Shown piece by piece: positions 54,907 to 63,649 of a stretch of 64,000 nucleotides of DNA; within the stretch, counting starts at the first letter, position 1, and each line of letters starts with the position of its first letter. Source of the stretch: Clostridium sp. UBA4108 (lineage in GTDB: Bacteria > Bacillota > Clostridia > Clostridiales > Clostridiaceae); contig DFXM01000018.1 of the NCBI GenBank assembly GCA_002381695.1, forward strand, positions 102,095-166,094. Reading direction: 5' to 3'. Under the pieces are notes generated by a model. It was not told where the DNA came from, made no database searches, and saw only the letters and a list, made by a program, of their open reading frames with translations. A program made the position numbers and the translations under genes.

Positions 54907-55320
54907 GTGATAATACTAGGAAAATTTTGGGGAATTGTCAGTGTGTTTTGTTTAGCTATATGTTTTTTGAAAATTGTAATTAAATGGTTTAATAGAAGGT
55001 TTGTAATAGGACTATCAAGAAAGAACAGTAAGAGGCTTATAGAGGTTACCTTTGCCATAAGCAAAATCATTGAAGAACTTCATGGAGTAATAGCCATCGT
55101 AGCTTTTCTATCGAGCGTAATTCATATGATTATAATGAATGCAACTATAAAATTTTCTTACTTAGGTACAGTTTGCATTTTAATTTTTATATGTATAATT
55201 TTACTTGGAATCATAGATAAATATATTTATAAAGATAAAAGTGGAGATATTAAAATGTGTCACATTATTATGTCAGGAATACTTTTTATATTCTTATTTT
55301 TACATTGCATTATTACGTAA
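54907..55320 (+). CDS. Four-helix membrane protein with di-heme b histidine pattern
   Basis: 137 residues, four membrane helices. Helix 2 carries His59 and His73, helix 4 carries His119 and His133, each pair separated by exactly 13 residues. This is the spacing by which two helices of cytochrome b proteins hold two b hemes. GTG start at 54907 after GAGGTG. No family recognised by name. Probably a small quinone- or ferredoxin-linked cytochrome b; the divergent neighbour is an H-cluster protein. Confidence 0.72.
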   Translation: MIILGKFWGIVSVFCLAICFLKIVIKWFNRRFVIGLSRKNSKRLIEVTFAISKIIEELHGVIAIVAFLSSVIHMIIMNATIKFSYLGTVCILIFICIILLGIIDKYIYKDKSGDIKMCHIIMSGILFIFLFLHCIIT

Positions 55321-55390
55321 AGGCTAATTTAGAGATATTAATATTAGAGAATTAACCTAGATAAAAGCAAATTAGTTAAATTAGGCAATA

Positions 55391-55418
55391 AAAAAGGAAC
55401 ATGTTTAACATGTTCCTT
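55391..55418 (-). terminator. Terminator of tRNA-Pro
   Basis: AAAGGAACATG/CATGTTCCTTT 11-bp stem with T-run on the minus strand. Confidence 0.85.
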
Positions 55419-55494
55419 TGGTCGGGGTGACAGGGATTGAACCTGCGACCTCATGGTCCCAAACCACGCGCGCTCCCATCTGCGCCACACCCCG
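55419..55494 (-). tRNA. tRNA-Pro (TGG)
   Basis: 76 bases with encoded CCA. Acceptor CGGGGTG/CACCCCG, anticodon loop TTTGGGA giving anticodon TGG, T-loop GTTCAATC. Single gene, own terminator. Confidence 0.95.
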
Positions 55495-55688
55495 CCGACA
55501 AAAACTATTATATTATATATTATATAGGTTGTCAACAATTTCGTGATGATTTTTTTAGAAAGTATAGAGGGATTTTATTATGAGAGATAACATATAAAAA
55601 AAGTTGAATATTTACATGGGGATTGATGTATAATTATGGTTGTAAAAAGAAATAAGAACAATATAGAATATGTAAATGAGGAGAGGTT

Positions 55689-56030
55689 ATGGAGAGTAAG
55701 AATATTTATAATCTAAAAATTAATAGTGATTTTCCAGTAGAAATATTCAGGGAAAATGATTATGAAGCCGACATACTAATAGTGCTAAACTATAGAACCG
55801 TAAATATGAATATATCTAGCATGCCACAACATATAAAGTCTAGAATACAGTTTGTGGATGTGTATTCTATATTGATTAGAGTATCTAAGGAAGAGAATGC
55901 TAATATAGCAACTATACACATGTTAAAAGATAAAGGAATACACTCAACTATTTGTAATTTTGAGTTAGATTACAGTACAGAAACTATATATATAGAATTT
56001 AAGGAATTTTGTGTAGAGTTTAAAATATAG
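55689..56030 (+). CDS. Hypothetical protein
   Basis: 113 residues, cytoplasmic, not recognised. Alternating strands and short helices; no cysteine motif or membrane helix. GAGGAGAGG precedes the ATG, a strong site that supports translation. A hairpin follows the stop. Confidence 0.72.
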   Translation: MESKNIYNLKINSDFPVEIFRENDYEADILIVLNYRTVNMNISSMPQHIKSRIQFVDVYSILIRVSKEENANIATIHMLKDKGIHSTICNFELDYSTETIYIEFKEFCVEFKI

Positions 56031-56077
56031 AATAGGCTTTTGAGTTAATTACAAACTGTATAAAAGAAAAGCCTATT
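56031..56077 (+). terminator. Probable terminator
   Basis: An 11-bp perfect stem (56031-56041 with 56067-56077), long loop, weak T-run. Confidence 0.5.
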
Positions 56078-56146
56078 TGCATTATCTAGTTTCATTGTTA
56101 GAATCTATATAATATAAATTCACTATTGATAAAAGGAGATAAAAAA

Positions 56147-56572
56147 ATGAAGCAATATAAATTTAGCAACACATCAAGAAAATATGTATCAAAACAATTA
56201 TCAGTTAGTGTACTTTTAACTCTATCGCTTATAATTACTACTATTGGGCTGTTTGTACAGGGAAATATGTTTTATGGTAAATTTCTATTTGTATTGTCTG
56301 TTATAGGTATTATAGCTACAATTATAATAATTAAGAAAGTAAGAATTATAAATGACATCTTCTATGTGAAAATATATAAAGATAGTTTTGAATTAAATAG
56401 TAACATGTCATTAAAACCTAAAATTATATATTTCAGAAATATAGATAAGGCTAAATTTGATAAAAAAGGTATTAGAATTCAAGAAGGATATAAAGAGTAT
56501 AGGATATTATCAGCTTTTCTAGAAAACAAGGAAGTAGAAGAGCTATGGAGTAGGTTTATAAGATATAATTAA
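56147..56572 (+). CDS. Membrane protein with PH-like cytoplasmic domain, hypothetical
   Basis: 141 residues. Two hydrophobic helices (about 24-44 and 49-67) are followed by a small strand-rich domain (YVKIYKDSFELNS ... IIYFRNIDKAKF) like the PH/YdbT-type domains of small membrane proteins. The ATG at 56147 is 8 bases after AAGGAG. Confidence 0.72.
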   Translation: MKQYKFSNTSRKYVSKQLSVSVLLTLSLIITTIGLFVQGNMFYGKFLFVLSVIGIIATIIIIKKVRIINDIFYVKIYKDSFELNSNMSLKPKIIYFRNIDKAKFDKKGIRIQEGYKEYRILSAFLENKEVEELWSRFIRYN

Positions 56573-56617
56573 ATTTGCGGTAAAATGCTTAATAATTAAT
56601 TACCGATAAAGGATGGG

Positions 56618-57196
56618 ATGATTGTGGGGGAAATTTCAAAAGAAGAATTAGAATTATTAAAAGGAAAGATTGAGAACATATTAGAGACAGAGCTTTTAGC
56701 TGCCAAGAATGCTAAAGTAGAACTGACTGTTGAGGAAATATATGACATACATGAAGAGGGGCTTAAGCACTTACTTATGCTATATATAAATAATATAGAT
56801 AAATTTAAGGAATACAGAGAAAAAAATTTAGATGATATTGTAACTAAGTCTGTAGAGAGGTTTAAAAAGGGTTATAATTTCCATAGAAAAATGCTTAAGT
56901 GTGATAATTTTGATCATGTAAAGGAATCTACAGTAACAATAGAACAGTTAAAGGATATAAAAGAAGTCGTAAATGAAAGAATTGAGAAGTTTTTCTACTC
57001 AATGAAAAAAGAGTTTTGTAAACTGTCCTTAGAACAGAACAAGGAAATGCATTTTTTTGTATTAAATACCATAGTAGACCTTGATGTAAAGCATGTTCCT
57101 TGTTTTAGAGAAGCAGCTAAAAAAATGGATTTGAAACGAGTACTCAATATACATAGAAGGCAATTTGATGATGTATTTATGAAATACTATAAATAG
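56618..57196 (+). CDS. Hypothetical helical protein
   Basis: 192 residues, almost entirely helical and charged, with several His and Cys but no recognised motif. It follows the PH-like membrane protein by 45 bases and may share its transcript. AAAGGA lies upstream of the ATG; a GTG two codons later is an alternative start. Confidence 0.75.
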   Translation: MIVGEISKEELELLKGKIENILETELLAAKNAKVELTVEEIYDIHEEGLKHLLMLYINNIDKFKEYREKNLDDIVTKSVERFKKGYNFHRKMLKCDNFDHVKESTVTIEQLKDIKEVVNERIEKFFYSMKKEFCKLSLEQNKEMHFFVLNTIVDLDVKHVPCFREAAKKMDLKRVLNIHRRQFDDVFMKYYK

Positions 57197-57250
57197 ATGG
57201 GCTTTATAAGTACATAAATAGTTATAGCTTTTAGATAGAAATAAATAATG

Positions 57251-57277
57251 AAGGACTGTCTATTTTAGACAGTCCTT
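57251..57277. terminator. Bidirectional terminator
   Basis: An 11-bp perfect stem (57251-57261 with 57267-57277) between convergent genes. Confidence 0.85.
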
Positions 57278-57282
57278 TATCT

Positions 57283-58194
57283 CTAGAATTCAATAATTCT
57301 TTCCTCTAGGATGGCACCTTCACCACCAACTTTAATGATTATTTCATCATTAATAGGTTCACCACTACATATAATTCTGCTAGGGTTACCCATATAATAA
57401 CCTTGCTCACTATACATATTTAATATTTTATCAAAGGGTAAGATATTATGCTTAATTAGATATCCACAAAGAGCTCCATTGGAAGTCCCTGTAGCACTTT
57501 CTTCATCAATACCTACACTTGGACCAAAATTTCGGGTAGAAACAGAGGAGCTTTTTTCTTCTGTTTCTAAAGTGAAAGCATGTAAGCCAACTAAATTTAA
57601 TTTATCTGTGTACTCTTTCATTTTTGAAAAGTCTGGTTTAATATTCTTTAAAATGTCTAAAGATTTTACTGGAAACATTATGTCTTTTAGCCCTGTAGAA
57701 ACTATCATAGGCTTTACAGCTATACCAGTAATGCCACAATCAGCTTCATTGATTCCTAAAATTTTACAAAGATCAGAAGAATCATCTATGTAGGAATAGA
57801 ATTCAGGTGAAGTTTGAGTCATAAGTACATATTTTATTTCACCATTTTTAAAATGCAACTCTACATCTAAAATTCCGGCTAGGGTCTTTTGTCTAACTTT
57901 TACTATATCATTAATGCTTTTGATTAGGCCTTTCTTAGCTAAAGTATAAAAACTAGCTATAGTGGCATGTCCACATAAATCTACTTCTGTAGTAGGCGTA
58001 AAGAATCTTACCTCATAATCATAATCAGGACAATTTGATTTTGTGACAAAGGCAGTTTCAGAAAGTCCAACATTGTTAGCTATAGATTGCATGTCTTCAG
58101 TAGTTAAGTTTTCGCAGTTTAAAGCTACGCCAGCACCATTTCCTCCATTATTGTTATAAGTGAAAGCATTGACTATGTATACTGTTTTTTTCAT
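57283..58194 (-). CDS. PhzF family isomerase/epimerase-like protein
   Basis: 303 residues with both halves of the PhzF fold: YIVNAFTYNNNGGNGAGV, LSETAFV, FFTPTTEVDLCGHATIASF and GVDEESATGTSNGAL-like segment (GIDEESATGTSNGA). The conserved active-site glutamate lies in the LSETAF segment. No phenazine genes are near, so the substrate is unknown. GGGGGA precedes the ATG. Confidence 0.9.
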   Translation of the reverse strand: MKKTVYIVNAFTYNNNGGNGAGVALNCENLTTEDMQSIANNVGLSETAFVTKSNCPDYDYEVRFFTPTTEVDLCGHATIASFYTLAKKGLIKSINDIVKVRQKTLAGILDVELHFKNGEIKYVLMTQTSPEFYSYIDDSSDLCKILGINEADCGITGIAVKPMIVSTGLKDIMFPVKSLDILKNIKPDFSKMKEYTDKLNLVGLHAFTLETEEKSSSVSTRNFGPSVGIDEESATGTSNGALCGYLIKHNILPFDKILNMYSEQGYYMGNPSRIICSGEPINDEIIIKVGGEGAILEERIIEF

Positions 58195-58260
58195 ATTATA
58201 AATCCCCCAAAATAATTTTATATATCAATTAAATTTTAAAATATATTTACATAAAGAAGT

Positions 58261-58389
58261 GTTTGTTATGTTAGCAGTGAATTATAAACAAACTCTTCAG
58301 GAGTAAAGGTAAACTAATAGTGAAGTAAGGTTTACTATTAGAATTTATTTAATATATTGTTGTAAGCAAGGTTAATAATTCACTGCTAA
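58261..58389 (-). promoter_or_regulatory. Long inverted repeat with alternative hairpins between murC and the PhzF gene
   Basis: A 15-bp perfect inverted repeat (58271-58285 and 58375-58389) encloses a small CTAATAGT/ACTATTAG hairpin. GTTTGTT/AACAAAC (58261-58267, 58287-58293) would trap one arm in a loop, giving a competing fold. On the minus strand this is the 3' end of murC and the leader of the PhzF gene. Confidence 0.45.
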
Positions 58390-58400
58390 GAAATTATCCA

Positions 58401-59777
58401 TTAGTTCTGTAGAAAGTTTTCGCCAACTCTATTTACGTCTCCGGCCCCAATGGTCATTATTATATCTCCATCTTCAGTTTGATTTTTAAGGTATTTTACA
58501 ATTTCTTCGAAACTATGAAGATTTATAGAGGATATACCTCTTTCACATATAGCATCAGAGAGCATTTGAGAATTTACTACTCCTGTATCTGTTTCACGAG
58601 CAGCATAAATATCTGCTAATATTAGTTCATCTACACCATCGAAGGCTTTAGTGAAGTCTTTGAATAGAGTTATAGTTCTAGTGTAGGTATGTGGTTGAAA
58701 TACTACATAAAGTTTTTTATGAGGATAGTTTTTCGTAGCTTTAAGGGTAGCTTGAATTTCAACTGGATGATGAGCATAATCATCTATAATAGTAACTCCA
58801 TCCTTACACCCTTTAAGTTCGAAGCGTCTATGAGTGCCTCTAAAATTAAATAGACCATTTTTAATAGCTTCTACAGGAAGGGCTAAAGCCAATGAAGTAC
58901 ATATAGCAGATAAAGAGTTTAGAACATTATGTTCTCCAGGAACATTAAGTTCAACAGAGAATAGTATTTCCTCACCTTTATATAAGTCATAAGTACCACA
59001 ACCAGTAGTGTTAAACTCAATACTTCTTGCTCTATACTCTCCATTATTTATTCCATAGGTTAATATATTACATTTACAGTCTTTAATAACATCTAATACA
59101 TCTCCATCATCGGCATTTGCAACTACATAGCCTTCTTTAGGAATTAATCCTACAAATTGTTTAAAGGTATTTTTTATATGGTCTAAGTCCCTATAGTAGT
59201 CTAAATGATCTTCATCTATGTTTAATATCATTCCTATATAAGGATGGAACTTTAAAAAGGAACCTTTATATTCACAGGCTTCAGTAATAAAATATTCACT
59301 GTTGTTAGCTAATACATTGCCATCTATTATATCTAGTTCACCGCCTACAAGTATAGTGGGGTTAACTTCTGATTCAATAGCGATATGCGAAAACATAGAT
59401 GTTGTAGTAGTTTTACCATGAGTTCCTGCTACTGCTACGTTATATTTATGTCCTAACATTATTTTACCTAAGAACTCAGCTCTATCCATTACGGGAATAT
59501 TATGTTCTACAGCAAAGGTAAGTTCAGGATTATTACTAGATATAGCAGCTGTGTATACCACTAAATCTACATTTACAAGATTATCTGCATTATGACCGAT
59601 ATAAATTTCTGCCCCTTTGTTCTTCAATTTTTCAACTATGTTAGAAGTTTTGGAATCAGATCCAGAAACCTTATAGTTATTATTCAACAGTATTTCGGCA
59701 AGTCCACTCATACTAATTCCACCAATTCCGATAAAATGCACTTTCTGATTTGTGTCTTTTAAAAAATCAAAACTCAT
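58401..59777 (-). CDS. murC: UDP-N-acetylmuramate--L-alanine ligase
   Basis: 458 residues. N-terminal HFIGIGGISMSGLAEIL, ATP-binding GTHGKTTTTSM, and EACEYKGSFL, all MurC signatures. Adds L-Ala to UDP-MurNAc. The ATG at 59777 is 9 bases after AGGAG; the upstream TTG at 59786 is too close. As in other clostridia it lies just upstream of purR-spoVG-glmU, though here several genes intervene. The AT-rich gap 59778-60199 shows nothing I can name. Confidence 0.96.
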   Translation of the reverse strand: MSFDFLKDTNQKVHFIGIGGISMSGLAEILLNNNYKVSGSDSKTSNIVEKLKNKGAEIYIGHNADNLVNVDLVVYTAAISSNNPELTFAVEHNIPVMDRAEFLGKIMLGHKYNVAVAGTHGKTTTTSMFSHIAIESEVNPTILVGGELDIIDGNVLANNSEYFITEACEYKGSFLKFHPYIGMILNIDEDHLDYYRDLDHIKNTFKQFVGLIPKEGYVVANADDGDVLDVIKDCKCNILTYGINNGEYRARSIEFNTTGCGTYDLYKGEEILFSVELNVPGEHNVLNSLSAICTSLALALPVEAIKNGLFNFRGTHRRFELKGCKDGVTIIDDYAHHPVEIQATLKATKNYPHKKLYVVFQPHTYTRTITLFKDFTKAFDGVDELILADIYAARETDTGVVNSQMLSDAICERGISSINLHSFEEIVKYLKNQTEDGDIIMTIGAGDVNRVGENFLQN

Positions 59778-60199
59778 ATATAACAACTCCTAATTAATTT
59801 ATATTTAATATTATATTAATAAACCAAGATTAAGGTGTATTCAACAATTTTAAAATTCTAAGGTTTATATACAGCGATTAATTATAACAGTAATTCACAT
59901 CTAAATTATATACAAAAAAAAGAATAAAAAACATATTAAATTAAACTTTAAGAAGAATAAAATTATTGGTATAGAGAAATACTGTTGGGAATATTAAAAG
60001 AGAAAAGAAATAAATGTATTTTAATATTTGGATAAGTTTAAATATATATTAACATATAAAAAAATCGAAAAAAAACAGAAAATGTTTAAAATTTATCAAT
60101 AAAATGTGTAGGAATCTTCTGAAAATTATGATAAAGTATAATCAAAGATACAAATAAACCATATAATGTATTGAAAATAAGTATAAATTAGCAGTTTAG

Positions 60200-60225
60200 T
60201 CCACTGAAGTAAATTCTTTAGTGGA
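60200..60225 (+). promoter_or_regulatory. Hairpin before the small ORF
   Basis: A 10-bp stem with one G-U (60200-60209 with 60216-60225) directly before the AAAAAGGAG site of the small ORF at 60250; may affect its translation or mRNA stability. Confidence 0.4.
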
Positions 60226-60249
60226 AAAAATATAAAAAGGAGTGTTAAA

Positions 60250-60399
60250 ATGTTAACGATATTATTAGGAGATTATTTCATGTGGCAGGCTAATGTTGGA
60301 GAATGTGAGAATAAAAAATATCGTGGAGAAGAAGGGTATAGCATCATAAGTATATATGATAATGAAGAGGGAGAATACTTAGATTGGCAGTTAAGTTAA
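60250..60399 (+). CDS. Small protein of 49 residues, hypothetical
   Basis: Starts MLTILLGDYFMWQANVG, then a polar acidic part with several Glu and Tyr, ending DWQLS. AAAAAGGAG is about 11 bases before the ATG. Coding is supported by the strong site and the hairpin before it, but I know no homologue. Confidence 0.5.
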   Translation: MLTILLGDYFMWQANVGECENKKYRGEEGYSIISIYDNEEGEYLDWQLS

Positions 60400-60454
60400 T
60401 AATATATATGCTCCTTTACGCAGATAGATATTAAACTATGATAATTTAATATTG

Positions 60455-60501
60455 CATAAACACATCTTTTAGATGTGAAAGCTCTAATAGATGTGTTTAT
60501 G
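60455..60501. terminator. 13-bp hairpin between convergent genes
   Basis: Arms 60455-60467 and 60489-60501 are perfect complements; a smaller ACATCT/AGATGT pairing inside competes. Weak T-run. Confidence 0.55.
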
Positions 60502-60524
60502 AAATCAGGGAAAAGTATGAAAAT

Positions 60525-61541
60525 TTAAGGCGTATATCCTAGACCTGTAAGGGAGCATACTGTATTTACCAATGAAAATATTATAACAGCAGCTAAATTT
60601 GAAGTGATATTATCCTTATCAAAGCGAGGAGAAATTTCACATATATCAAAAGAAATCACTTTGTTAGAATTTAAAATGTGCTTTAATAGCTTTAACACCA
60701 TTTCGGGATCTAGTCCAAAGGTTTGAGGAGCACTAACTCCTGGAGCGAAGGCTGCAGAAAATACATCAGAACATATAGTAACATATATATAATCCTGTTT
60801 TTTTATAAAATTATTTAAATTTTTTAATAGATTCCACCCATCACTGTACATCATATCTTTAGCCAAAACATAATTAACACCTAAATTATTAGCTGTTTTA
60901 AATAATTCAATAGTATTACTATGCTGCTGGATTCCTATGCAAAAATAAGAGAAATCAAGATTTTTATCTTTGCAATCATTAGCAATTTGTCTAAACATAG
61001 TTCCAGAACTACCCTCTTCAGTATAAGGTCTAAGATCAAAATGAGCATCAAAATTTATTATTCCAATTTTAGGGGAAGAAGACATCTTTTCTAGAAATTT
61101 GGACACTCCATTATAGTTTCCTAAAGTGGTTTCATGTCCACCACCTAGTACTATAGGAAACAGGTTTAAGGATAACAATTTATCAATACACATACTAAGT
61201 ATATTTTGAGCTTTAGATAATTCTATATTTTCAACCACTATATCACCAGCATCAAACAATTTAACATTTGGATTAAAGGTACACGGAAGTTTAGAAAGCT
61301 CTCTTCTTATAAATAGTGGACCATTCATTGCACCTTCTCTTCCTTTATTATTTCTAATTCCTTCATCACAACAAAACCCTATGAATGCAAAATTTAACCC
61401 TGTAAAAGGTGTCAATTTAGTATCAGTTAAATCAATAGAAGAAACCCATTGGTGCCATCTAAATGAATCAAAGTTAGTGTGGCTATCAATCCTTCCTATC
61501 CAATTATCTTTATTCATAGGTTCATAATTTTCAATAAGCAT
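60525..61541 (-). CDS. Formimidoylglutamase-like ureohydrolase
   Basis: 338 residues of the arginase/agmatinase fold. Metal-site motifs GGGHE and NFDAHFDLRP are intact, and SDVFSAAFAPGVSAP is the HutG-type third motif. In that motif the first aspartate of the usual D-x-D pair is Cys (TICSD). Hydrolysis of formiminoglutamate in histidine breakdown is the best guess; no other hut gene is nearby. GGGGGA precedes the ATG. Confidence 0.82.
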   Translation of the reverse strand: MLIENYEPMNKDNWIGRIDSHTNFDSFRWHQWVSSIDLTDTKLTPFTGLNFAFIGFCCDEGIRNNKGREGAMNGPLFIRRELSKLPCTFNPNVKLFDAGDIVVENIELSKAQNILSMCIDKLLSLNLFPIVLGGGHETTLGNYNGVSKFLEKMSSSPKIGIINFDAHFDLRPYTEEGSSGTMFRQIANDCKDKNLDFSYFCIGIQQHSNTIELFKTANNLGVNYVLAKDMMYSDGWNLLKNLNNFIKKQDYIYVTICSDVFSAAFAPGVSAPQTFGLDPEMVLKLLKHILNSNKVISFDICEISPRFDKDNITSNLAAVIIFSLVNTVCSLTGLGYTP

Positions 61542-61664
61542 ATATATATCCCCCTTGAGTGAGTAAAGTATAAATACTACACTTATTATAAGTTAACAGA
61601 ATATTCATATCAAGGTGTCATGATGAAGTGATAAAAGCATATATATTAAGAAAAGAGAAAAATA

Positions 61665-61693
61665 TTGACAATAGAACAAACGTTCGATATAAT
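61665..61693 (+). promoter_or_regulatory. Consensus promoter with an embedded LexA/SOS box
   Basis: TTGACA, 17 bases, TATAAT; the spacer contains GAACAAACGTTC at 61674-61685, a perfect GAAC-N4-GTTC LexA (DinR) site. A bound repressor would block RNA polymerase. Confidence 0.8.
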
Positions 61694-61728
61694 GTGATTG
61701 TTGATATAAGGTATATGGGGGTAAAAGA

Positions 61729-61959
61729 ATGGGAAATGGAGAATTGTTTATAGAATTAAAGTATAAGGAAGATGGTAAAGGCCTAGAGGGTATAAACTTC
61801 TTAGAGAATACAAAAGCACAAGGATCTAAATACATGTTATGTGGTGGAGTCCTAAATAAAAAAGGTGGGAAAATATTATTTAAAGCCAGAAATATGGAAG
61901 AGGCTAATGAATTTACTAAACACAATCCATTGAGCAATAGAATGTCAATATACAGTTAA
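61729..61959 (+). CDS. YciI-like small protein
   Basis: 76 residues. The last half, KYMLCGGVLNKKGGKILFKA ... EEANEFTKHNPL, follows the C-terminal part of the YciI fold (product-like strand then Glu-Glu-Ala helix then the Asn-Pro turn). Shorter than typical YciI. Promoter carries a LexA box, so DNA damage induction is predicted. Biochemical role unknown. Confidence 0.7.
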   Translation: MGNGELFIELKYKEDGKGLEGINFLENTKAQGSKYMLCGGVLNKKGGKILFKARNMEEANEFTKHNPLSNRMSIYS

Positions 61960-61973
61960 TATAGATGATGTTA

Positions 61974-62010
61974 AAAAGTAGTGTTGTACTAAATAGACAC
62001 TACTTTTATT
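61974..62010 (+). terminator. Rho-independent terminator
   Basis: An 11-bp perfect stem (61974-61984 with 61997-62007). A further inverted repeat GGCTTTGT/ACAAAGCC (62020-62027, 62062-62069) follows before purR. Confidence 0.8.
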
Positions 62011-62206
62011 TTATGTAATGGCTTTGTTTTAATATAGTTCTAAAATCAATCACCATTTAGGACAAAGCCTATCTAATAAACAATTTCTATTTAAAGTAGA
62101 AAATACATAAAATCAATTGTAATAAAATTAAAAAAAGGATAGAATAAAGAGTGAACAATACTAATAAAAAACATTTTATAATTCGGAAAGGTAGTAGTAA
62201 GTAATT

Positions 62207-63043
62207 ATGGGAAAAAATAGTGATAAATTTAGTAGGAATCAAAGGGTTATAGGAATTACTAAAGTGCTTACTGAAAATCCAAATAAAGTTATTAACTTAA
62301 ATATATTTACGGAGATGTTTAATGCAGCCAAATCAACCATAAGTGAAGATATAGTAATAGTAAGGGAAATATTAGGACAATTATCTATGGGAAAAGTTGA
62401 AACTGTATCAGGAGCTGCTGGTGGAATTAAATTTATAAATGATATGTCACAAGAGGATAGAGATATTTTTCTGCAACAGCTTTGCGAAACCCTTAGACAG
62501 AAGTCTCGAGTTGTTCCAGGTAATTTTTTATATATTACTGATATTGCTTACAAGCCTAGTATAATACAAAGAGCTGCAGCAATGCTAGCGAAAGAATTTG
62601 CCAAACTTGATGTAGACTATGTAGTTACTATAGAAACAAAGGGAATACCACTAGGTTATGAAGTAGCTAAGCAATTAGGAGTTGAATTGGTTACTGTTAG
62701 ACATGATAGTAAATTTACTGAGGGAACTACTGTAAGTATTAATTATATTTCAGGTTCTAGTGACAAATTAAGAACTATGGCACTTTCTACTAGATCTATG
62801 AAAAGGAATAGTAAATGTATATTCGTAGATGATTTTATGCGAGGTGGAGGAACAGCTAAAGGAGTAATAGAGCTTTTAAATGAGTTTGAAAGCGAAATGC
62901 TAGGTTGTGGATTTCTAATCGACAATGTTGAAATGAGAGAGAAGTTGATTAAAGATTATGTAGCTTTAGTAGATTTTTCAGGAATAGATGAAAGTGGATC
63001 AGCAAAGGTATGTCCATCTAAAAATTATAGTACTCAAATATAA
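62207..63043 (+). CDS. purR: Pur operon repressor
   Basis: 278 residues: N-terminal winged helix (FSRNQRVIGITKVL ... STISEDI) and a C-terminal type I phosphoribosyltransferase domain with PRPP loop VDDFMRGGGTAKG. In Bacillus this represses purine genes unless PRPP is present. GGAAAGGTAG is upstream of the ATG. Next to spoVG as in Firmicutes generally. Confidence 0.96.
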   Translation: MGKNSDKFSRNQRVIGITKVLTENPNKVINLNIFTEMFNAAKSTISEDIVIVREILGQLSMGKVETVSGAAGGIKFINDMSQEDRDIFLQQLCETLRQKSRVVPGNFLYITDIAYKPSIIQRAAAMLAKEFAKLDVDYVVTIETKGIPLGYEVAKQLGVELVTVRHDSKFTEGTTVSINYISGSSDKLRTMALSTRSMKRNSKCIFVDDFMRGGGTAKGVIELLNEFESEMLGCGFLIDNVEMREKLIKDYVALVDFSGIDESGSAKVCPSKNYSTQI

Positions 63044-63140
63044 ATAAATAGCTTTTAGAACATACTAGAATTACTTTTATTAAGGAAATAAAAGAAATTA
63101 TAAATTTAGTCAGAAAAATTAAATTTTTCTCAAAATTAGA

Positions 63141-63165
63141 AGGAATTTAGTGGTTGACAGAGAAT
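63141..63165 (+). promoter_or_regulatory. Sigma-H promoter of spoVG
   Basis: AGGAATT, 11 bases, AGAGAAT fits the sigma-H consensus (AGGAWWT ... GAAT). spoVG is a classical sigma-H gene in Bacillus. A nearby TTGACA has no matching -10. Confidence 0.75.
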
Positions 63166-63199
63166 ATTATATCAAAGCACATCTTGGAGGTGGAATTTC

Positions 63200-63487
63200 A
63201 TGCAAATTACTGATGTTAGAATAAGAAAGATTGCAACAGAAGGAAAAATGAAGGCTATAGTGTCAATAACTTTAGACAATGAATTTGTTGTTCATGATAT
63301 TAAAGTTATTGAGGGTCAAAATGGTCATTTTATAGCTATGCCAAGTAGAAGAACTCCAGATGGGGAGTTTAAGGATATAGCGCACCCTATCAACACTGAA
63401 ACAAGAGAAAAAATACAACAAGCGATTTTAGGGGAATATGAAAAAGTAAAGAATGAAGAAACTTCTAATGAAGAAATAACAGAGTAA
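63200..63487 (+). CDS. spoVG: SpoVG regulatory protein
   Basis: 95 residues, MQITDVRIRKIATEGKMKAI and FIAMPSRRTPDGEFKDIAHP are diagnostic. Nucleic-acid-binding regulator of sporulation and septation. GGAGGTGG precedes the ATG. Ends in an acidic tail. Confidence 0.97.
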   Translation: MQITDVRIRKIATEGKMKAIVSITLDNEFVVHDIKVIEGQNGHFIAMPSRRTPDGEFKDIAHPINTETREKIQQAILGEYEKVKNEETSNEEITE

Positions 63488-63488
63488 T

Positions 63489-63516
63489 AAAAAGGAGACA
63501 TAGTACTCCTTTTTGT
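63489..63516 (+). terminator. Terminator of spoVG
   Basis: A 9-bp stem (63489-63497 with 63506-63514) and T-run. Confidence 0.8.
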
Positions 63517-63649
63517 TTTGCGTGAAAATTCGGAACTAGCACCTCTTGTTGAAAAAACATATTTAATAAAATATAATAAATAAGTGTCTGATAATATATA
63601 ATTATTAATATACTAAGTATATATATAATTTGATAAAGAGGTGTTGAAG

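Noticed and set aside
55398..55418. LexA-like GAAC...GTTC symmetry
   Set aside because: The spacing is not four bases; it is the stem of the tRNA-Pro terminator.
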